DNA of 37,555 bases, taken from the NCBI RefSeq assembly GCF_003688935.1, contig NZ_REGE01000017.1, positions 1-37,555 on the forward strand, written 5' to 3'. This document shows, in pieces, positions 1-7,062 of this stretch (positions within the stretch are counted from its first letter, which is position 1; every line of letters begins with the position of its first letter). The notes under the pieces were generated by a model. The model did no database searches. It worked only from the letters and a program-made list of their open reading frames with translations, and was not told where the DNA came from. The stretch is from Corynebacterium macginleyi (GTDB lineage: Bacteria > Actinomycetota > Actinomycetes > Mycobacteriales > Mycobacteriaceae). A program made the translations under genes and the position numbers.

Positions 1-16
1 CATTGTCAAGAAGCCA

Positions 17-136
17 GAGTCCAAAAAGTCGTTAGACATCCTGTCCATAAACTTCCTGGACTCCGCGTCAAAAAACTAACTGGACTCCGAGTCCAAAAAG
101 TCAATGGACTCGGAGTCCAAAAAGTCACTAGACATC
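17..136. repeat. Tandem array, five 24-bp units
   Basis: Five head-to-tail units start at 17, 41, 65, 89 and 113, an exact 24-bp period. The core of units 1, 4 and 5 is GAGTCCAAAAAGTC; units 2 and 3 are degenerate. Units 1 and 5 both end in TAGACATC. Where two units meet, the junction forms a 13-nt palindrome (GGACTC-N-GAGTCC at 82-94 and 106-118). There are no unique spacers, so it is not a CRISPR array. It could be the multi-repeat end of an insertion sequence, iterons or an operator array. The periodicity is certain; the function is unknown. Confidence 0.85.
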
Positions 137-197
137 ACAGTGTTAGGTGTGAGTTAGCAAGATAAGCGCGCTGATGTCGCCATCGGGAGACATTGAT

Positions 198-473
198 CTA
201 TACATCCTTGATGTGCGTCGTTTTACCGCGATTGGGGGACTGGCCTATGGCCAACAATATAAACGCGTTTAAAAATACGTTTACTAAAGACAGCAAATCG
301 ATATAACCATGACCTAAACCTAGAATTCCAGATAGCCCTAGGGTGAAGGCTAGGCAGGTACTCAAGAGAGCTGCAATAAGGACCCATTTAGCGGTGGTTG
401 CTCTGTATCTGTACAACGCGCACCAAATGATTAAGGTGATACCAATTAAAACAATAATCAAGTTATTTTCCAT
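198..473 (-). CDS. Small membrane protein of unknown function (91 aa)
   Basis: I do not recognise this family. The 91-residue product starts MENNLIIVLIGITLI and has about three hydrophobic segments (roughly residues 4-18, 29-52 and 59-77), with a short polar tail rich in Lys and Thr. It probably sits in the cytoplasmic membrane. Its start codon lies 73 bp from the end of the IS3 relic at 546. The region upstream of the ATG shows only a weak purine stretch and no clear Shine-Dalgarno sequence. Base composition is lower in GC than the core genes, which fits accessory DNA. It may be a genuine small gene carried with the mobile material or a decayed fragment of something longer. Confidence 0.45.
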   Translation of the reverse strand: MENNLIIVLIGITLIIWCALYRYRATTAKWVLIAALLSTCLAFTLGLSGILGLGHGYIDLLSLVNVFLNAFILLAIGQSPNRGKTTHIKDV

Positions 474-568
474 GTCTACTCAAAGTGAAAAGCGAAACTT
501 TCTTACCTGTCCTTAGCGCCGAGTTGCATACGGGAATACGATGTTTGAAGTGCCCCGGGTTTTGTTCC

Positions 569-1042
569 TGGGCTTTTGCCTTGATTTCTATTATTCCTTG
601 TTGCGGGGTCTTCTTCCACAATTCGGTTTCCACCTCGGCTGGGGTTCGGTATCCCAGGCTTTGGTGGAGCCTTACCTCGTTCCACCATGACACCCATTCG
701 ACCGTGGCGATTTCTACGTCGACAACGTCATTTCACCTGCGAGTATGGATGAGTTCGCCTCTTCTGAGGAGCCGTTAACGTTTTCAGCTAGAGCATCGTC
801 ATTTCAGTCGCCGACGGGCCCGACCCCCGATGTGTCCACTTTTCGGGGGTCGGGTCCGACGAACAGCACCAAGACGTTCAACCAGCACAGCATTACGAAG
901 GCGACAAGCGCTTAAGCCCTTGGGCTTTGGACTGGCGATAACCACGCGAGGTGATAACCCGCCTGCCCGGTTATTCTTCAACTCCAGTGCAGATGAACTC
1001 GACAGAGAAACGATTCCGGTTTTTATCGATGAACCGGATCAT
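569..1042 (-). pseudogene. IS3-family transposase OrfB remnant
   Basis: Read on the minus strand, the N-terminal piece begins with an ATG at 1042 (MIRFIDKNRNRFSVEFIC), typical of OrfB starts, and breaks after about 23 codons. The C-terminal piece carries ELIHTRR, then VEIATVEWVSWWNEVRLHQ and SLGYRTPAEVE, the classic end of the integrase core (rve) domain, followed by PQQGIIEIKAKA. The normal stop after IEIKAKA appears lost, so the frame reads into the terminal repeat. An in-frame TGA replaces a Trp codon before NDVVDVE, and the central DDE portion is absent. It cannot encode an active transposase. Confidence 0.8.
816..857. repeat. Stem-loop repeat, copy 1 of 3
   Basis: A 14-bp stem (816-829 pairs with 844-857, one G-T wobble) closes a 14-nt loop, ATGTGTCCACTTTT. 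The motif CGATGTGTCCACTTTTCGGGG recurs at about 1461 and 2540, all in the same orientation. This copy replaces the missing middle of the IS3 orfB and is flanked by GAC on both sides. TGTCCACTTTTCGGGG also resembles terminal repeats of some IS3-group elements, so a solo or MITE-like end is possible. No T-tract follows, so it is not a typical terminator. Confidence 0.75.
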
Positions 1043-1045
1043 TTC

Positions 1046-1360
1046 TTAACGTTGTGGGCCTGGTTGTGAGGCGAAAAAAGCTGACGCGGCCTCCAACAAC
1101 TCATTAGTGTCGCGGAGGTCTTGATTTTCACGGCGTAGCCTCGCGTTTTCGGCGGCCATGTCTTCAGGCACTGGTTCCGGGGGGTTTCCTGCACGGCGGG
1201 CAGGCTTAAGTCCATTGACGAGCCGTGTGCCATGAAACCCCCAGTTGTAGAGCTACTGTTTGACACGCGGGGTGCATCGACATGTTTTCCGCCACGATGC
1301 GGTCCTCTACAAGACGAACCACACGGTCCTTGGCATCCTGGTCAAAATTTTTCTTGGCAT
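1046..1360 (-). pseudogene. IS3-family OrfA remnant (helix-turn-helix)
   Basis: On the minus strand an ATG at 1360 precedes KKNFDQDAKDRVVRLVED, then a helix-turn-helix segment with QLGVSWHTARQWT. It ends in a leucine-zipper-like tail (ENARLRRENQDLRDTNELL) and ASAFFASQPGPQR before a TAA at 1046-1048. These are the standard parts of IS3 OrfA, which binds the terminal repeats and helps form the transframe transposase. The reading frame is disrupted at the start and again in the middle, so three short frames must be joined to recover it. OrfB begins just past the OrfA stop, as usual for IS3 elements. Confidence 0.75.
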
Positions 1361-1457
1361 GTTCCAGATTTCCCCATCTACTCAGACGGAACAAAACCTA
1401 AAACACTTCATTTTGAAACCGAGACTTCGGCTATACTGACCACAGCAGAATAGCTAG

Positions 1458-1491
1458 CCCCTGATGTGTCCACTTTTCGGGGTCGGACCCC
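1458..1491. repeat. Stem-loop repeat, copy 2 of 3
   Basis: This copy shares TGATGTGTCCACTTTTCGGGG with copies 1 and 3 and lies 25 bp before the cutinase-like gene. Its right arm folds on itself (GGGGTC / GGACCCC, 1479-1491), while the long left arm seen in copies 1 and 3 is shortened. It lies just where upstream promoter elements of the cutinase gene would be expected. Confidence 0.7.
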
Positions 1492-1516
1492 GCAGATCTA
1501 AATAGAATGTACAATC

Positions 1517-2389
1517 ATGCTCCGACATAAACGCATTACTATCGGTACTAAAATTGCTGCTGCACTATGTGCACTAGGTCTCAGCGCTGCGGTTGCTACT
1601 ATTGCACCCCATACAGCTCAGGCTACTATCAGCTCGTATATCCCACAGCCGTCATCGTTGACTCACCACTGCGCACCTAAACAGATTGTTGCTATTCCAG
1701 GAGGTGCTAATACTGCAGCTATAGCACCAGATAAAGCCTCACTAGGAATGATTACCGCATTCGTCGGCATCCGTCTCGGTAATCAGCCTGACAGTAATGT
1801 TACGTATGTGCCCTATCAATCATTCGGCTTTGCCGCATCGCCATACCCTGTCGCTTCTGATAACGGATATGCAAGAGCTTCTGACATCATCAGTCGCATC
1901 CAGCGCGAATGCCCACATAGCTCTATTAGCCTAGTGGGCTATTCACTCGGAGCTGATATTGCAGCACGCATTATCAACGATGCATCACACGGTCTTGGTG
2001 TGCTAGATACGCAGCGTTTTGCATCTGCCGTACTATACTCCAGCCCGTACCATGGCGGTAATGGTGCCGCACAGTATCCTCAGAAACCAGATAACAACAC
2101 TGGTTCTCTTGGACAGCTAGCCGGTGGTTTCGGAACTCAAGGTACCAAAGTCCTCGAAGTATGCCATAGTGCTGATGCTATATGTACATTCCCTGATAAA
2201 TACCGTGGTATTGTCCCACCATCTATGGGTATAGATATACTCCACGGTAAAGTGCCGCTGAGCCTTATTCGTGAATTAGTACGCTATAACCCAGTTGACT
2301 ACGCTGTGCTCGCTCGTGGCTTTATATCGCATATCAACTACGGTATCAATGATTACAACGTAGGTGTTGACTGGATTAACACACACTAA
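1517..2389 (+). CDS. Secreted cutinase-like alpha/beta hydrolase
   Basis: The 290-residue product starts with a basic N-terminus and hydrophobic core and has a signal-peptidase site near HTAQA, so it is probably secreted. The nucleophile elbow GYSLGAD places the catalytic Ser near residue 143. The CHSADAIC segment matches the position of the catalytic Asp between two cysteines, and SHINYG near the C-terminus supplies a His. This is the cutinase family, which in Mycobacteriales cleaves lipid or polyester bonds at the cell surface. There is no clear Shine-Dalgarno sequence; a TAGAAT hexamer at 1503-1508 would allow leaderless expression. Codons are noticeably richer in A and T than in the core genes, and the gene lies between stem-loop repeats 2 and 3, suggesting horizontal acquisition. 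It is distinct from the Rv3802c-like gene at 17002. The substrate is unknown. Confidence 0.85.
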   Translation: MLRHKRITIGTKIAAALCALGLSAAVATIAPHTAQATISSYIPQPSSLTHHCAPKQIVAIPGGANTAAIAPDKASLGMITAFVGIRLGNQPDSNVTYVPYQSFGFAASPYPVASDNGYARASDIISRIQRECPHSSISLVGYSLGADIAARIINDASHGLGVLDTQRFASAVLYSSPYHGGNGAAQYPQKPDNNTGSLGQLAGGFGTQGTKVLEVCHSADAICTFPDKYRGIVPPSMGIDILHGKVPLSLIRELVRYNPVDYAVLARGFISHINYGINDYNVGVDWINTH

Positions 2390-2400
2390 TCCACACCATA

Positions 2401-2432
2401 CCCCGTAACGCCAGCTGGTGTTACGGGGTTTT
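2401..2432 (+). terminator. Rho-independent terminator after the cutinase gene
   Basis: CCCCGTAAC at 2401-2409 pairs with GTTACGGGG at 2420-2428, followed by TTTTCTT. The hairpin begins 11 bp after the stop codon of the cutinase-like gene. Confidence 0.9.
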
Positions 2433-2527
2433 CTTGTCAAAGACGAGAACGGGCTAAAGGATGACACTGCCCACTTAAACTTTTCTGATGTACAGCAAAG
2501 TTATATGCGACAAAGGATAACACTATC

Positions 2528-2570
2528 GGGCCTGACCCCGATGTGTCCACTTTTCGGGGGGCGGGCCCCA
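2528..2570. repeat. Stem-loop repeat, copy 3 of 3
   Basis: GGGCCTGACCCCG pairs imperfectly with CGGGGGGCGGGCCCC around the same ATGTGTCCACTTTT loop as copy 1. With copy 2 it brackets the cutinase-like gene in direct orientation. Confidence 0.75.
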
Positions 2571-2671
2571 GCGAATTAAAGTGTGCGCTGCGAGGCCAAG
2601 GCTAAAGGCTGCGATTTGCCGGAGCTAATAGAAATCGCGGAGTGAGCACCCAACACCCAACACTCAACACG

Positions 2672-2705
2672 AACACTCAACACAACACTGCACATGTTGA
2701 GTGTT
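2672..2705. repeat. 34-bp inverted repeat, left copy (possible operator)
   Basis: The 34 bases here are the exact reverse complement of 4268-4301, on the far side of the AlbA_2 gene. The unit is itself an interrupted palindrome: AACACTCAACA (2672-2682) and TGTTGAGTGTT (2695-2705) with a 12-nt spacer. It lies in a longer run of CAACAC-type repeats (2651-2730), including two direct copies of ATGTGTAGTGT at 2706 and 2718. It is 56 bp upstream of the start codon, a suitable place for an operator. Confidence 0.85.
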
Positions 2706-2761
2706 ATGTGTAGTGTCATGTGTAGTGTTCGGCTGAAGGTGAGAGGCAAACGGGGGAAACG

Positions 2762-4237
2762 ATGGACTTAGAAGAAATTGAGCAGATTGTTCACAATCTG
2801 CGTGCCATAGGCAAAGACACCGGCACGGTTGAAGCAAAAGCAGCTGGCGGAGGCCTGCCCAAGAAGATAACGCGGTCGGTGTCTGCTTTTGCCAACGGAA
2901 AAGGTGGAACGATCATCTTCGGCCTCGATGAGGAGTCAGGGTTTCTTCCCGTCGAAGGCTTCCAAGCCGAGTCCATAGCCAAAGCACTCGTGGAGGCATG
3001 CGCGGAGAAATTGACTCCTGCTATCCGTGCCGATGTGGAAATTGGTGCTGTCGATGGCGCGCCGGTAGTAGTTGCGGAAATTCCAGAGCTTGCGCCTTTT
3101 GATAAACCGTGCTGGGTTACTGCGCAATCTAAATATAACGGGAGCTACATTCGCGAGCACGATGAAGACCGGCTTTTGAAGCCCTATGAAATCGATCGCC
3201 TCGAAGAAAATAAGATCCAGCCCTCGTGGGATCTGGAGGTCGTAGAGGCGGCTACTATTGCAGACCTCGATCGGGATATTGTCCAGCAAATTCTAGAGCG
3301 CGAACGTGGCCTGCGGCCTGGGATTTTTGGTAAGTTCTCTGATGAAAGGGCATTGAAAGCCCTGCATCTCACCGGCGTGGGAGAGGATGGGGAAGTTCAT
3401 CCGACCTTGGCTGGCTTATTAGTAGCCGGCATTTATCCGCAAGAATTTTTCCCGCGCCTCAATGTAACTTTTACTGCTTATGCGGGAACGGACAAGACGT
3501 CGACCAAAGGTCAAAGATTTGTTGATAACGCGAGTTTTGTAGGCCCGATTCCGGAATTGGTGCCAGCGGTGGTTTTCGCGGTTGAGAAAAATATGCGGGT
3601 AGGTGGCGTCGTCGATGGGCCGTTCCGAGAAGACTTGCCGGATTATCCCCCAGTAGCGGTTAGGGAAGCGGTTGCTAATGCGCTCATGCACAGGGACTAT
3701 TCTCCCCAGGCTAGAGGGACACAGGTTCAGGTTGATATGTACGCTGACCGGCTAGAAATCATCAATCCGGGTGGCCTTTTTGGGATGGTGAACGTCAATA
3801 ACCTTGGGGATCCGGGCATGACAAGTGCGAGGAATCAGCACCTGTCTCAGCTATTGGAGGTAACGGCGATTTCCGGAGGGTCTGGATACGTGGCGGAAAA
3901 CCGTGGAACTGGATACATTGAGATTCTTGATCAGCTGCAAAAGACGCTTCTTCCTCCGCCGAAGCCGGCGGATTCGTTGACCATGTTTACGTTAACTTTT
4001 CAACGGCGTGAAATGACTTTGCCGGAACGGAGTGCATCTATATACGGCGGTTCTAGTGAACGGATTATGGAGTATTTGGCCCAGCAACAGTCTGCGAATA
4101 GCCGTGAGCTTGCAGCGGCTGCCGGGATTTCTGTCGGTGGGGTGCGCAGAATCCTGAACCAATTGGTAGATAGTGGACGGATCGAGCGTACGGAACCATT
4201 GCGCAGCCCTAAACAGAGGTATCGATTGGTTAAATAG
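2762..4237 (+). CDS. AlbA_2 / HATPase_c_4 family protein with C-terminal winged helix
   Basis: The 491-residue protein has the layout of the COG2865 family. The N-terminal Schlafen AlbA_2 domain (about residues 15-130) shows EAKAAGG, SVSAFANGKGGTIIFGLDEE and YIREHDED. A GHKL-type ATPase module follows (about 290-410), with VREAVANALMHRDYS, DRLEIINPGGLFG and ENRGTGY as the nucleotide-binding boxes. The last 60 residues form a winged helix (NSRELAAAAGISVGGVRRIL). Such proteins are usually annotated as putative transcriptional regulators or ATP-binding proteins; some AlbA_2 relatives act on nucleic acid. GGGGGAAACGATG gives a fair ribosome site. The gene stands alone, bracketed by a perfect 34-bp inverted repeat, which could be its autoregulatory operators or the ends of a mobile cassette. 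The domain calls are solid; the biological role is unknown. Confidence 0.85.
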   Translation: MDLEEIEQIVHNLRAIGKDTGTVEAKAAGGGLPKKITRSVSAFANGKGGTIIFGLDEESGFLPVEGFQAESIAKALVEACAEKLTPAIRADVEIGAVDGAPVVVAEIPELAPFDKPCWVTAQSKYNGSYIREHDEDRLLKPYEIDRLEENKIQPSWDLEVVEAATIADLDRDIVQQILERERGLRPGIFGKFSDERALKALHLTGVGEDGEVHPTLAGLLVAGIYPQEFFPRLNVTFTAYAGTDKTSTKGQRFVDNASFVGPIPELVPAVVFAVEKNMRVGGVVDGPFREDLPDYPPVAVREAVANALMHRDYSPQARGTQVQVDMYADRLEIINPGGLFGMVNVNNLGDPGMTSARNQHLSQLLEVTAISGGSGYVAENRGTGYIEILDQLQKTLLPPPKPADSLTMFTLTFQRREMTLPERSASIYGGSSERIMEYLAQQQSANSRELAAAAGISVGGVRRILNQLVDSGRIERTEPLRSPKQRYRLVK

Positions 4238-4255
4238 GCAGGCGGCTGAACATCC

Positions 4256-4301
4256 AACACTCAACACAACACTCAACATGTGCAGTGTTGTGTTGAGTGT
4301 T
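4256..4301. repeat. 34-bp inverted repeat, right copy, with extended hairpin
   Basis: Bases 4268-4301 are the reverse complement of 2672-2705 with no mismatch. This copy is extended to a perfect 18-bp hairpin (4256-4273 with 4284-4301, 10-nt loop). It lies between two convergent genes and its right edge overlaps the stop codon of pabC (4300-4302), so it may also act as a bidirectional terminator, although no T-tract follows. Confidence 0.85.
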
Positions 4302-5052
4302 ATGCGTAGTGCTCGCCTGTACCCGCGGGGCTAAAACCCTCCCACCACCAGTTTTGCCAGCTTGCTGCCTCCGGGTGCGGTGGCGGAGTGATGGCGCCGT
4401 GCGGTGTGTGGATGTAGCTGACCGGGCTGATGCCGTGCAATGAGTTCATAAACCACAGCGGGCATTCCGCAGCGAGCGCCGGGGTCAATGGGCGCTGCGC
4501 GGTGGAAAGTCCCAAGTCCTTACAGCGGTGCAGGACCTGGCGCAGGGTCACGCTGGGCAGGCGCACGCCAGTAGGGAACAGGAGTGTGTCGCCGTCCCAG
4601 GCGATGAGCGCGCCGGTGGTGGTTTCTGCGATGGCGCCGTGGGCATCGACAATCGCAGTGTCATCGGTGTCGTTTTCCTGATACTGGCTGCGGTAAGCGG
4701 CCAGGGCGGGCAAGTCCGGGCCTTTAAGTAGAGGCTGCACGCGGGGATCGGGGGCCTGAGCGTAGGTAAGGCGGGTGTGAGTACGCGGCGCAGGGGCAGG
4801 CCGAATATCCAGGTATAGCTCGCCGGCGATTAGGGAAATGCGGGGAAAGAGCTCGCCGGCTGAAAGCAGTTTCAGCAGGGCAGGGAGGAAGCCAGCGGGC
4901 AAGGCACCGGCGGCGGATTCAAAGCGTTCCAGGTGCAGGTTAAGGCCGTGCGTGCAGCCTGCAGAATGCCGCCAGGAATCGGCCACGGCGCAGGGATCAG
5001 TCGGTGGGTTGCAGGGGATAAAGGCACCGTCGCGCCAGATAAACGAGCTCAT
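4300..5052 (-). CDS. pabC: Aminodeoxychorismate lyase (class IV aminotransferase fold)
   Basis: This PLP enzyme would release pyruvate from 4-amino-4-deoxychorismate to give p-aminobenzoate for folate. The start was placed at the ATG at 5052, which overlaps the pabAB stop as ATGA; the open frame runs further upstream but only inside pabAB. The 250-residue product has ELYLDIRPAP, then DAHGAIAETTTGALIAWDGDT, which fits the E-x-T/S-x-x-N/G-like cofactor loop of class IV aminotransferases, and LPSVTLRQVL. The catalytic lysine usually seen mid-protein is not obvious; one candidate is in PLLKGPDL. The assignment therefore rests partly on linkage to pabAB. The stop codon is embedded in the 34-bp repeat. 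Confidence 0.8.
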   Translation of the reverse strand: MSSFIWRDGAFIPCNPPTDPCAVADSWRHSAGCTHGLNLHLERFESAAGALPAGFLPALLKLLSAGELFPRISLIAGELYLDIRPAPAPRTHTRLTYAQAPDPRVQPLLKGPDLPALAAYRSQYQENDTDDTAIVDAHGAIAETTTGALIAWDGDTLLFPTGVRLPSVTLRQVLHRCKDLGLSTAQRPLTPALAAECPLWFMNSLHGISPVSYIHTPHGAITPPPHPEAASWQNWWWEGFSPAGTGEHYA

Positions 5053-6896
5053 GACCACGCGCCAAGGACCGATTGGGCTTTGAGGTTTCTTTCGGCCAGT
5101 TCGGCTGCTGGGTCGGAATCGAGGACGATGGCCCCGCCGGCGCCGACGGTAACCTCGCAACCTGCGCGCACCGCGGTGCGGATTACCACGCTGAACTCCG
5201 CCTCGCCGGCAAAGCCGAGGTAGCCCACGATGCCGGAATAAACGCCGCGGGGCCCGGCCTCGAGGGCATCGATGATCTCGCAGGTGCGCAGCTTGGGTGC
5301 GCCAGTCATGGAGCCGGGTGGGAAGGTTGCGCGGATGGCATCGAGCGCGGTCGTGCCGGGACGTAACTGGCCGGTAATGGTGGAGACCAGCTGGTGCACG
5401 GTGGCGTAGCTTTCCACATTCATTAGCCGCGGGACGCGCACGGTGCCGGGCTCGCACACGCGGGATAAATCGTTGCGTAAAAGGTCTACGATCATGAGGT
5501 TCTCGGCGCGGGTCTTGGGATCATTGCGAAGCAGGGTAGGGTCCTGGTGGGCGGGGATGGTGCCCTTGATGGGTTTGGCCTCGACGCGGTTATCGCGCAC
5601 GCTGAGGAAACGCTCGGGGGAGGCACTACAGATTTCCACCCCGTCAAAGACCAGATGTGCCGCGTACGGTGCCGGGTTGTACCGGCGCAGCGCCGCATAT
5701 ATATCGCCTGTTGCCTGCGCGGTATAGGTATCGGTCAGGCACACCTCGTAGCTTTCGCCGGCGTGTAAGAGCTCCTGGGCGCGCTGGATTCGGGCCAAGT
5801 AGTCGGTGGTCCGCCAGGCGCCCGCGCTGGCCGATACCCCCTCGTCTCCCGCCCGCACGCCATTCAGTGCGCCTTCTAGTCGGTCGAGCAAGTCTTGTGC
5901 ACCGTCGCCATCCATACAGCAGAGGTGCGCCACCTGCTGGTGATGGTCGTAGACGAGGAAGGATTGCGGCCGAATAAAGTAGGCATCGGGATAAGGCGAG
6001 CGGTGGCTCAACTGGATGGGTAGCGTCAGCTGCGCGCACTCATAGCCAAGATAACCTATAACCCCGCCGGTAAACGGGAGATCCGGCGCGTCGCAGAGCT
6101 GCGTGGATAGTTCGCGCTCGAGCGTGGTGAGGATATCGGGGGTATCGCCCAGCCGGTAGCGGAAGGAACGGCTGAGGGGGCCGGTGGCATCGCCAAGAAT
6201 GCTATAACGCCCGCGCGGATCGGCAGAGTCTAGGAAGAAGGCGTCGTTGCCGTCTGCTTGTAGCGCCGCGAAGACCCGGGGGCAGTCAATCGCGCCAGGG
6301 ATCTCGCGGTGGAGCAGACGAAAACCGCCGAGGAAATTGCGTAGAATCGTCGTGCCATACTGGGTAAGCGCCGATTCCGGGTGGAATTGCACCCCCCAAT
6401 GCGGCAGGCCATCGACCTTGAGGGCCTGGACGGTGCCGTCTTCACTGCGGGCGTGCACGGTGATGCCGCGGGCTGGCTCAATGTGCAGGGAGTGATAGCG
6501 CACTGCCTTAAAGCCCTGCGGGATGGTGGCAAAAATTCCTTTGCCGGAGTGGTTAATGGTGGACACGAAGCCGTGGCGTGGTTCGGGCGCACGGCTTACG
6601 CGGGCACCGGCGAGCAGGGCCAAGCCCTGGTGCCCAAGGCAGACACCGAGCAAAGGGATTCCCGCTGCGGCGGCCGCTTGGATAACGTGCCGGGACATGC
6701 CAAAGTCACGTTCTTCCTCCGGGGTTCCTGGGCCAGGGGAGATAACCACGTGGCTGAACTCGCCGGCGCGCACACGCTCTGGAATACCAGCGGCCTCGCC
6801 TGCGGGAACGACGAGGGGCTCGGTTCCGGAGACCTCTGCGATGAGGTGAGCGAGGTTATAGGTATATGAGTCGTAATTATCAATGAGCAGGATCAT
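5049..6896 (-). CDS. pabAB: Fused aminodeoxychorismate synthase (PabA-PabB)
   Basis: Makes 4-amino-4-deoxychorismate from chorismate and glutamine. The N-terminal half is a class I glutamine amidotransferase: DNYDSYTYNL at the start, GVCLGHQ with the nucleophile Cys near residue 86, and HPES with its His near 172. The C-terminal half is a chorismate-binding domain: GGVIGYLGYE, then PIKGT (Lys near 444), DLLRNDLSRVCEPGTV, FPPGSMTGAPK and YSGIVGYLG. PIKGT, rather than the PIAGT of anthranilate synthase, supports the PabB assignment. A TTG at 6899 immediately precedes the chosen ATG. No Shine-Dalgarno sequence is visible, but a TATAAA box lies 11 nt upstream, so a leaderless mRNA is likely. The gene is translationally coupled to pabC by a 4-nt overlap. 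Confidence 0.95.
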   Translation of the reverse strand: MILLIDNYDSYTYNLAHLIAEVSGTEPLVVPAGEAAGIPERVRAGEFSHVVISPGPGTPEEERDFGMSRHVIQAAAAAGIPLLGVCLGHQGLALLAGARVSRAPEPRHGFVSTINHSGKGIFATIPQGFKAVRYHSLHIEPARGITVHARSEDGTVQALKVDGLPHWGVQFHPESALTQYGTTILRNFLGGFRLLHREIPGAIDCPRVFAALQADGNDAFFLDSADPRGRYSILGDATGPLSRSFRYRLGDTPDILTTLERELSTQLCDAPDLPFTGGVIGYLGYECAQLTLPIQLSHRSPYPDAYFIRPQSFLVYDHHQQVAHLCCMDGDGAQDLLDRLEGALNGVRAGDEGVSASAGAWRTTDYLARIQRAQELLHAGESYEVCLTDTYTAQATGDIYAALRRYNPAPYAAHLVFDGVEICSASPERFLSVRDNRVEAKPIKGTIPAHQDPTLLRNDPKTRAENLMIVDLLRNDLSRVCEPGTVRVPRLMNVESYATVHQLVSTITGQLRPGTTALDAIRATFPPGSMTGAPKLRTCEIIDALEAGPRGVYSGIVGYLGFAGEAEFSVVIRTAVRAGCEVTVGAGGAIVLDSDPAAELAERNLKAQSVLGAWS

Positions 6897-6907
6897 CAAA
6901 GGCAGAG

Positions 6908-6935
6908 TTTATAGCCCATCGCGCCCCAGGTGTAA
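6908..6935 (-). promoter_or_regulatory. Predicted pabAB promoter, probably leaderless
   Basis: Read on the minus strand, TTACAC (6930-6935) and TATAAA (6908-6913) are 16 nt apart, and the pabAB ATG follows 11 nt after the -10 box. Transcription would begin at or just before the start codon. Confidence 0.5.
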
Positions 6936-7062
6936 CTTGCTGCATGCATGCCTTAACTACTGGGTTATAACCAACCAATTGACGGATGGCATACGGCACT
7001 GTAAGGTTAACGGTAAGTTAACAAAAGGCTAACGGGGGAAGAATCCAGGAAAGGGGATAACG

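Larger units (their letters stand above)
546..1410 (-). mobile_element. IS3-family insertion sequence relic, internally deleted
   Basis: Both ends are visible. A 23-nt terminal repeat at 546-568 begins TGAAGTGCCCCGGG and ends GTTTTGTTCC. At 1388-1410 the reverse complement of a close variant occurs, also TGAAGTG...GGTTTTGTTCC. Between them, on the minus strand, lie remnants of IS3 OrfA and OrfB. The element is about 865 bp, whereas intact members are usually 1.2-1.3 kb, because the middle of orfB is missing and a stem-loop repeat (816-857) sits at that point. I see no convincing target-site duplication. The same end sequence recurs at 37404, so the genome holds related copies. Confidence 0.8.

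Noticed and set aside
17..136. CRISPR array
   Set aside because: Units are contiguous with no spacers and no cas genes are nearby.
830..1069. 79-codon plus-strand open frame
   Set aside because: It lies opposite the IS3 orfB remnant and contains a stem-loop repeat; it has no independent support.
2672..2705. loxP-like recombination site, suggested by its 34-bp length and palindromic arms
   Set aside because: The arms are 11 bp with a 12-bp spacer, the sequence is unrelated to loxP, and no recombinase gene is in the window. Only the inverted-repeat structure is kept.
4300..5457. Open frame of 385 codons on the minus strand extending well upstream of pabC
   Set aside because: The first 135 codons are Arg-rich and read inside pabAB in another frame. 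The ATG at 5052 with an ATGA overlap is the natural start.
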